This document shows, in pieces, positions 17,301 to 23,600 of a stretch of 29,972 nt of DNA. A program made the translations under genes and the position numbers. Position 1 is the first letter of the stretch. The number at the start of each line of letters is the position of its first letter. Below the pieces are notes generated by a model, which was not told the DNA's origin, did no database searches, and was given only the letters and a program-made list of their open reading frames with translations. The stretch comes from a virus. The stretch lies in the IMG/VR virus record IMGVR_UViG_3300020438_000175, positions 1-29,972 of that record; one strand, given 5' to 3'.

Positions 17301-19771
17301 ATTACGGACTTGTTTCAGAATCTAACGCACCAGAGCATAGAGATTATGGTTGGATACTTGGAACTCTTTCCAAGAAGTGTCCATATGGATACTCGGATAT
17401 TATTGGTGCTGCTAAGACTCACTTTGTTGAGAAAATCATTACTACTGGTTACTCAGTTAGTGGTAAGGCTGGTGTTAATATCTTTGGTTCTGCTGATACA
17501 TTCTGGACTCCTCCATATCACGGTAGAGGTCTTGGTAGAATTATTGGATTTGGTCATGAGTCCTTTACTCCTGCTACTGCAATTGGAGAAGGTATTCTCT
17601 TCTCAATGGGTGGTGGTGCTGAGTCTACTTCTGTTCTTGGATATGGTGGTGGACTCTTCAAGATTGGATCTCAAGGATATACACTATTCAGTCTACTTCA
17701 TCCAGGTTCTGGTCTTATCAGAGTTACTGGAACTGGTACAGAATCCTTTACTCCATCAACATATGTTGGTTCTGGATCTCTCAAGAAATTCAGTGGTGCA
17801 GCAGAATCTGCTACTTGGAATCCATTGGAAAGGCAGATGCTCTTCTCCTTTACTGGAGTTGGAACAGAAACCTTTACTGCAAATCCACCAGAGGAAGGAA
17901 CGCAAGTTCGTATTTCTGGAGATGCTTTCCCAATATTCTTTATACCCAAATATCCTGGATCTGGTCTTATCAAGATTTCTGGGGAGGGAGATACCGACAG
18001 AACAAGATCCTTTGTTGGTTCTGGATCACTCAAGAAATTCTCTGGTGCAGCAGAATCTCTTACCTTCAATCCAGAAGAGAAGCAACTTCTATTCTCCTTT
18101 ACAGGAACAGGAACCGAGAAAGTTACATTCAATCCTCCAGAGGAAGGAACCAATATACGTCTTCGTGGAGAAGCAGTTCCCAGAGCAACAATATCTCAAG
18201 TTGGAGATCTCAGGATTCCTGTATTTGGAGATGCTTTTGCGACAGCAACTTTACGTCATATTGGTTCTGGTTCACTCAAGAAATTCTCAGGTGCTGCCGA
18301 GAGTATTACATTCAACCCAGAAGAGAAGAGACTTCTATTCTCCTTTGCAGGAACAGGATCAGAACGTACATTCGTTGTTCCTCCAGAAGGTGATGGTGTA
18401 CTCTTTACATTCGGTGGTTCAACAACAACATCTGCTACTTCATATCAAAGTACTGGATTATTCAGGGTTGATGGATTCACTGACTTTACAAGATCTAGAG
18501 ACTTTATTGGATCTGGTTCACTTAAGAAATTCAGTGGTGCTGCTGAGTCTCTTACCTTCAATCCTGAAGAGAAGCAAATGCTCTTCTCCTTTACAGGAGC
18601 AGGATCGGAACGTACATTTGTTGTTCCTCCAGAAGGCGATGGAAGAATTTCAATATATCCAGAAGCATCAGATTACAGATTCACACCTAACTGGAATTCT
18701 GTTGGTGGAATCAGAATTGATAATGAAGCTGCTTATAGATTTGCTCCTGTATGGATTGGTTCTGGTTCACTTAAGAAATTCAATGGTGCTGCTGAATCTC
18801 TTACCGTTAACCCACTTGAGAAGCAACTTCTATTCTCCTTTGTTGGTGAAAGGATTGCAGAGAAGAGAACTTCTAGAGAAATCAGTAAGGGTGGAACTCT
18901 TAGACTTGGTAATGATGCACATATTGTTTGGGTTCCAAATAATATTGGTTCTGGTACTATCTTCGTCAGTGGAACTGCTAAGACTCATTATGTTCCACAC
19001 ATTACTGGATCTGGTTCACTTTATAACTTCTCTGGTGCAGCTGAATCTAAATCTGTTGATATTACTACACTTCCAGCTCTGTTTAGAGTTTATGGTGATG
19101 GTGGTATTAGTCGCACCAGACCTTACATTGGATCTGGATCACTCAAGAAATTCCAAGGTGCAGCAGAATCTATTACCATCAACCCAGACGAGAAGCAAAT
19201 GCTCTTCTCCTTCTTGGGTCAAGGTACAACTACAAGAACAAGAAGCGAATCTGGTCAGGGTACAGTCAAGACACTTGGAGAATCTACAGTTCGGTTCTCT
19301 CCTGTATACTTTGGTTCAGGTACAGCAAGAGTTTCTGGCGAAGCAACTGTTACCAGAGCGAGAGACTTTGTTGGATTTGGTTCACTCAGAAAACTTTCAG
19401 GGGCAGCAGAATCTCTTACCTTCAATCCAGAAGAGAAGCAAATGCTCTTCTCCTTCCTTGGTGTTGGAGCAGAAAGCAGAACTTCAAGAGAACTCAGTCA
19501 GAGTGGAGTACTTACAGTCAGAGGAACTTCGGGAGATCCACTTCTTACATTTGCGGAACAACCAAGAGTTGAAATTGATATCACAGGAGATAGTTATGAT
19601 CTCCGTGCTCATGCATACCAAGGTTCTGGTAGAATTTCTAATGTCAATAATGCTGATGACGCATATGTACGTGCTCCATATAAGGGAAGTGGAAGAATTG
19701 CCCTTGCTGGTATCGCATTAGTACAAGTTCAGCTCTTCCAGCCACCTCATACTCAAGTCTGGATTATTTAA
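14318..19771 (+). CDS. Giant beta-repeat virion structural protein, 1817 aa
   Basis: No enzymatic domain is visible; the protein is almost wholly repeats. The base unit is about 20 residues, pattern xGSGxLxxxGxAxxxxxxxx (for example GSGLIKISGEGDTDRTRSFV). Four units make an 82-83-residue super-repeat carrying a signature that begins GSGSLKKFSGAAES and continues to EEKQMLFSFTG. Signature copies begin at residues 265, 573, 791, 1151, 1234, 1316, 1398, 1481, 1564 (degenerate), 1605 and 1686. The front half contains three larger modules with EKHTxxYNxS, EDYGWIL and PYGLF phrases. The first ~250 residues have a more varied head (MQYAYTSESGSRIISDHGSD). A long rigid appendage or tail-associated fibre is inferred. 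Proteins like this in marine T4-like phages have, as I recall, been labelled VrlC-like. The start lies just after a terminator with only a weak TAGG ribosome site. Confidence 0.87.
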   Translation: MQYAYTSESGSRIISDHGSDALNSQSDEKQFKPRYYNSIKIEDFVYESWPPLLRYGGGASYEYYDSPITSIVCQGGICIYSYEAGNKSETVGQHGASTLSFLAARRISSFQTNIGSRTEIFKFVGAAESRGYVYEPDITEDYNELDYGLITSNHTATIDNGLVSHTDAVTITSHGNILDGYRTRFGFKKTIGEAQAKATNAWVGSGRILSWGRQTSPAIYGYIVDGKVKGLSGIADASFTTNRLGGGLTPLGGTAIIGITVHVHGDGNLRKFGGSAESATWNPDEKQMLFSFTGGLTSEKHVESYAGSGRIKNLAKVEAEKGTFNYVGSGEFKLRPRKPSTHRLSHLSNFTLEASTPYWHGLGDPNGHWGNTQQLGAVQLKELTEWSHEKHTDNYNQSSIVEYVERDWGFVQTECSNIGTISTSGDVSGSVSECTIKIDQGVTARVTSGQNYQVALGSNSATNFIDYGLVSEGHSPSEDWGWILDWGTKSPYGLFRFDHSAEASIQFIPNWVGRGGLRIFGASEIPLDVSVYGAGTLFSMGGGAESSSTSEQRGGLTSLSGSAIVGITAITTGSGSLKKFGGSAESATFNPLERQMLFSFTGGITSEKHTESYVGSGRLRNFAKLEAERGTFDYVGSGGFKFQPENAIEKNTDCYNQSSIVDFARADYGTVVDQNPTTTIDYGNVADSANATIDYGWILGERSDLRTPYGLFKIQSTTDVVVKKQFSYVGIESVIKLSGVARVPLEASAHGKGHIFVTGGASESSVVTSIGSGIERLSGNAVIGIGLRYIGSGSLRKLGGLAESITFNPDEKQMLFSFTGGLTSEKHVESYVGSGFLRNFASVETRATFDYVGSGGIKLRPRKPVQYELEELSNFTLDNYALQYDFIDLGDIDFYNEANTNLGSVKLKWLTLEQSHEKHTEAYNNSACEDAVDLDYGNLVNQNLTNCVATSGVINTNTTATSGCIKVATGTTLAIAPSNTYTIPNQLTTPSVTEDYGLVSESNAPEHRDYGWILGTLSKKCPYGYSDIIGAAKTHFVEKIITTGYSVSGKAGVNIFGSADTFWTPPYHGRGLGRIIGFGHESFTPATAIGEGILFSMGGGAESTSVLGYGGGLFKIGSQGYTLFSLLHPGSGLIRVTGTGTESFTPSTYVGSGSLKKFSGAAESATWNPLERQMLFSFTGVGTETFTANPPEEGTQVRISGDAFPIFFIPKYPGSGLIKISGEGDTDRTRSFVGSGSLKKFSGAAESLTFNPEEKQLLFSFTGTGTEKVTFNPPEEGTNIRLRGEAVPRATISQVGDLRIPVFGDAFATATLRHIGSGSLKKFSGAAESITFNPEEKRLLFSFAGTGSERTFVVPPEGDGVLFTFGGSTTTSATSYQSTGLFRVDGFTDFTRSRDFIGSGSLKKFSGAAESLTFNPEEKQMLFSFTGAGSERTFVVPPEGDGRISIYPEASDYRFTPNWNSVGGIRIDNEAAYRFAPVWIGSGSLKKFNGAAESLTVNPLEKQLLFSFVGERIAEKRTSREISKGGTLRLGNDAHIVWVPNNIGSGTIFVSGTAKTHYVPHITGSGSLYNFSGAAESKSVDITTLPALFRVYGDGGISRTRPYIGSGSLKKFQGAAESITINPDEKQMLFSFLGQGTTTRTRSESGQGTVKTLGESTVRFSPVYFGSGTARVSGEATVTRARDFVGFGSLRKLSGAAESLTFNPEEKQMLFSFLGVGAESRTSRELSQSGVLTVRGTSGDPLLTFAEQPRVEIDITGDSYDLRAHAYQGSGRISNVNNADDAYVRAPYKGSGRIALAGIALVQVQLFQPPHTQVWII
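15110..19462 (+). repeat. Eleven copies of a 90-nt coding signature; near-regular 246-249 nt spacing at the 3' end
   Basis: Copies of the block coding for the GSGSLKKF...FSFTG signature start at 15110, 16034, 16688, 17768, 18017, 18263, 18509, 18758, 19007, 19130 and 19373. Intervals are 924, 654, 1080, 249, 246, 246, 249, 249, 123 and 243 nt. The copy at 19007 keeps only its first half (GSGSLYNFSGAAES), and the interval after it is half a period. Several copies share long identical stretches around the codons for LKKF and for LFSF. Confidence 0.9.
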
Positions 19772-19773
19772 AC

Positions 19774-19781
19774 CATAAATA
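19774..19781 (+). promoter_or_regulatory. Late promoter candidate CATAAATA
   Basis: Seven of eight bases match TATAAATA. It starts two bases after the stop of the 1817-aa gene and lies 27 nt before the ATG at 19809. Confidence 0.65.
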
Positions 19782-19808
19782 CAATATGAGAAAAGTGCGT
19801 AATAGTAG

Positions 19809-20270
19809 ATGACCACCCAAGTACAATTTAGAAAGGGTACTACCACAGAACACGCTCAGTTTACTGGTGCTAATGCTGAAATTACAGTTGACACCAAGAA
19901 GAAAACTGCTGTTGTTCATGATGGTACTGATATTGGAGGATATGAACTTCAACGAGCACGATGGGAACATCTAAATTCTAATCAACAACTTGTTTGTGGA
20001 CTTAGATATTTAATAGACACCTCATCTTCTGCTTTGTCTTTAACAATGCCTTATGAAGCTTCAGGTGTAGTTCCTCATGTAGGAGATATGATTGAATTGG
20101 TTGATATGAAATCAACTTGGGCAATAAATAATGTTACTTTAACTACTAGTAGCAGCACTATTAAATTTTTAAATCAATTTGGGAATACTGATCACGAATT
20201 CATTCTTGATATAGCTGGCATGTATACTCAATTTGTTTGGGACGGAACTTACTGGAGGATTTTAATGTAA
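19809..20270 (+). CDS. Mtd_N-like virion protein, 153 aa
   Basis: Residues 4-40 (VQFRKGTTTEHAQFTGANAE, then ITVDTKKKTAVVHDGTD) match the short N-terminal beta domain named after the Bordetella phage major tropism determinant (Mtd_N: RxGTxxxxAxFTGAxGEITVDTxKxxxxVHDGxT). It is common at the start of tail fibres, where it anchors the protein to the virion. The remaining 110 residues (YLIDTSSSALSLTMPYEAS, VGDMIELVDMKSTWAINNV, a closing FVWDGTYWRIL) are a beta domain found after many phage fibre anchors. Here the anchor is a separate 153-aa gene. It lies behind a late promoter candidate and is coupled to the next gene by TAATG. Confidence 0.84.
   Translation: MTTQVQFRKGTTTEHAQFTGANAEITVDTKKKTAVVHDGTDIGGYELQRARWEHLNSNQQLVCGLRYLIDTSSSALSLTMPYEASGVVPHVGDMIELVDMKSTWAINNVTLTTSSSTIKFLNQFGNTDHEFILDIAGMYTQFVWDGTYWRILM
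20254..20258 (+). promoter_or_regulatory. Ribosome binding site GGAGG deciding the start at 20270
   Basis: A strong Shine-Dalgarno 11 nt before the ATG at 20270, inside the end of the 153-aa gene. It favours that start over an in-frame alternative at 20237, which has no such site. Confidence 0.75.
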
Positions 20271-20635
20271 TGGCTTTACATCTTAGTTCAAGTAGCGGAA
20301 CAGTTGGGCAAACTGTAGCTCAATCAAACGACTTTACAGTTCATGCTCTGAGAAGAGACAAGGATGGTATGTTGCATTATACAAAGGCAAGATCTACAGA
20401 AGATGAAGTCTTTGATTTTCATCGTGAAGATGGTGAAGAGTATCCAGATTTTCTTCAAGGAACAGAATATGTCCTTGCTGACGCAGGTGACAAAAAGTAT
20501 TCAAATGACACTGATGATAAATACCAACAGTTCAGATTTGATTTCAGGAATTTGACTTATTTTATTGATGATAATGGTTACTTAGTCGGAAGACTAAATA
20601 AAACATATGATCACACAACTAACGGACCTAAGTAG
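20270..20635 (+). CDS. Conserved-type fibre-cluster protein, 121 aa, unknown function
   Basis: I choose the ATG at 20270 (MALHLSSSSGTVGQTVAQSN): it overlaps the previous stop as TAATG and has GGAGG upstream. The in-frame upstream start at 20237 would only add eleven residues shared with the previous gene. The sequence has a Ser-rich opening, then VHALRRDKDGMLHYTKARST, EDGEEYPDFLQGTEYV and RFDFRNLTYFIDDNGYLVGR. It has no cysteines, no membrane segment and no catalytic motif. Its place between an Mtd_N-like protein and a 1582-aa fibre implies a structural or assembly role; nothing more can be said from sequence. Confidence 0.75.
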   Translation: MALHLSSSSGTVGQTVAQSNDFTVHALRRDKDGMLHYTKARSTEDEVFDFHREDGEEYPDFLQGTEYVLADAGDKKYSNDTDDKYQQFRFDFRNLTYFIDDNGYLVGRLNKTYDHTTNGPK

Positions 20636-20647
20636 GGATTTTTAAAA

Positions 20648-23600
20648 ATGGCAGATTTTAGACTCGGCAGACTGAAGTTTAAGTGGCAAGGCAATTGGAC
20701 TGCTTCCACTGCTTACGTCATTGACGATATCGTTAAGTATGGTGGAAACTCATACGTTTGTACAACAAACCATACATCAACAACAGCAGAAACATCTTTT
20801 TATTCTTCTGATAATGCTAAATGGTCTGTTCACACAGAAGGCATTGTCAATAAAGGAGATTGGGCTGCCTCTACTTGGTACAAAATAAATGATGTTTTCA
20901 AGTATGGTAATACACAATATCGTGTTACTGCTGGATTTACATCTGCTGCTACTTTTTCCGATTCAAATACTACAGTTTACTTAGAAGGTCTTAAGTATGA
21001 AGATACTTGGACTGCCAGTACAACATATCAGGTTGGTGACATTGTAACTTATGGTGGTTATAGTTATTCTGCCAAAACTAATCATAGTTCTGCTACTGTT
21101 CCAAATTCAGATGCTACTAACTGGGCAGTTTTATCAGTTGGTTTTGAAGCAAAAGGAGCATATGCTGCTGGCACAACATACAAACTTGGTGATGTAGTTA
21201 GATATGGTGGTAACAGTTACGTAAATATATTAGTTGCTGCTGCTGGAACCGATCCTACAAATACTTCTAACTGGAAACTTCTTGCCGAAGGATTTAATTG
21301 GACTGGAAACTGGGCTGCTGGAACTGCATACAAATTAAATGATGTTGTTAACCGAACTTCAAACTCTTATGTTTGTGTTCAAGCTCATACAGGACAACAA
21401 CCAGAAACTGATACTGGTGGAGTATATTGGAATTACATAGCACAGGGTGGTTCTGCTGCTCAGGTGTTGACCACAACTGGTGACATGCTTTATCAGTCTG
21501 CTGGTACAATTGCTAGATTGGGACTTCCAGCATCAGCAACTGGTACTGTTGAAGAACAAAAAGGTGCTAGTGGTCAAGTATTGACAGTTGGTGGTTCTCC
21601 ACTTTTACCACAGTGGGAAAATAATAATACATCTGCACCTGTTTATTATGTTACTAAAGAGGGTTCTAATTCAAATAGTGGTAAGCAAATTTCAAGAGGA
21701 TTTGCTACTTTAAGATATGCTTGTGATCAAGTATCTGCATTAACAGGAGCAGCAAAACCTACTGCAACAAATCCAATTACAATCTATGTAAAATCTGGTA
21801 TTTACGAAGAGCAACTTCCTATTCATGTTCCTGAGTTTACTTCAGTAATCGGTGATAACATAAGATCTACATCATTTACACCTGCATCAGGTGATTCTGA
21901 TGAGTTGGATTTAGTATTCCAAACTGCTGCAACTCATGTTAAATTGGGTGACGTAGTTAGTAACTCAGCAAAGACAAAAACTGCTAAGGTAATGAAGCAT
22001 AGTACAGGTACTACCCTGACGCTTCTTCCTGTAACAGGTGGTGTATGGACTACTAGCGATAAGTATGTTGATATTATCAACAATAAATATGCAGATGGTA
22101 GAGATGTATTAAACAACAACAGAGTTTTCCTTGCTCATGAAGCGTATCATCGTCATGTTGCAAATGTAGGTGCTGTAACTGGTGCTGCGGGAGGAGTTAA
22201 AGATCAATTAACAGCTTTTGTTGATGCACTTGCTTTTAACCTAAAGCATGGAAGTAATAACGAAGTTTGGGATTTTACTAATTCTGTTCTTAGTGGAACT
22301 GATATTACTGGAGACGTTACTCAAGATAACCAATTAATTGAATATGTTAGAGATGCTGCAAATACAATATTAGCAGGTGGAACAGCAACAGTATCTGCTG
22401 GTAATAGCGAAACTCAAACTGCTTATAGTGGAACAGCAGATACTAATAATCCTAAGTGTCCTAATGTTACTTCTGCTGTAACAACTCTTGCAGCGATATT
22501 TACTTCTTGTAGGACTGCTAATAATATGGGTGGTACTTCTAAGAGTGAACCATTCATAGACATCACAACAGTATCTACTGTTTCAAATATCCATTCAACA
22601 TTCATATATCTTGCTGATCATACTATCGTTAAAGATTGTGTGTTTAACGGATTAGCAGGTTTTGCAGCTAATGGTGCTGACGACAAAAATATAGAAGCTG
22701 CTGTTATTAAGGGTGTATACTTTGAACTTGATCCTGCTTCAGCAGTTACCAAGTCACCTTATATTCAAAACTGTTCTGCATTAGGTGGTGCTGCACTTGG
22801 TGTATTATGTGATGGTGACTCTCATGTACACTTTGACAACTCTCCTACCCCATCCTTCAAGTCAATGTGCTTTGACGCATTCACGCAGGTTCTAGAGGGC
22901 GGTGCAGGGTTCTGGTGTAAGGGTACAGCAGCGATGGAAATCGTATCATCCTTCACTTATTATCATCACATGTCTTATTGCTCCACTGGTGGTGGTAAGA
23001 TTCGTGCTGTATCTGGTAACTCATCTTACGGTAAGTACGGTTGTATTTCTAGAGGATTTGATCCTAATGAGGTAACTACCGATGGTACGATTGCTGGTTT
23101 ACGTCTTAATATTAATGCATCTGGATCAAGTGCTGGTACATTCACAGACTTTGAAAGAATCCAAGGTAATACATCAGGTGCTGTTGGACAATTAAGAAGT
23201 AATCAAATACTTGAAGCAAATTATCTTAATTACATACCAATTAAAGGTACATTCCAAGATGGTGAAGTAATTCAAGGTATTGGTTCTACTGTTCCTAATA
23301 TTACTGCTAGTGGTGCAACAGTAACTCTTAAAGCATCTAATGCTGTTACTGGTCAGTATGGATATCAACTTATTGCTGAAGGATTAGCACTTGCTCCAGA
23401 CCAAGGTGGATCTGTTGAGTATGTTGACAATGGTTCAACTAATGATTCTAGTTCTTATGTTATTTCAAGTGCTAGTTATGGAGCACCAGATGGAAGAGGT
23501 TCTCTAACAGTAACCAGAGGATCATTAGGATCTAGTGCTGCTGTTCATTCTGGTACTGATACTGTTGCATTGTTCCCTGTTACAGCAGCTACAGGTACTA

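Noticed and set aside
17310-19721. An 803-codon open frame overlapping the giant repeat gene in another + frame
   Set aside because: Its translation is an improbable Leu/Ser/Gln/Val-rich string, it lacks a ribosome site, and its openness follows from copying one stop-free repeat unit many times. The main frame has clear protein-level repeat conservation.
20123-22089. AATAAATA/GATAAATA at 20123, 20516 and 22082 as late promoters
   Set aside because: They lie inside coding regions with no gene start at the expected distance; the sequence is common by chance in AT-rich DNA.
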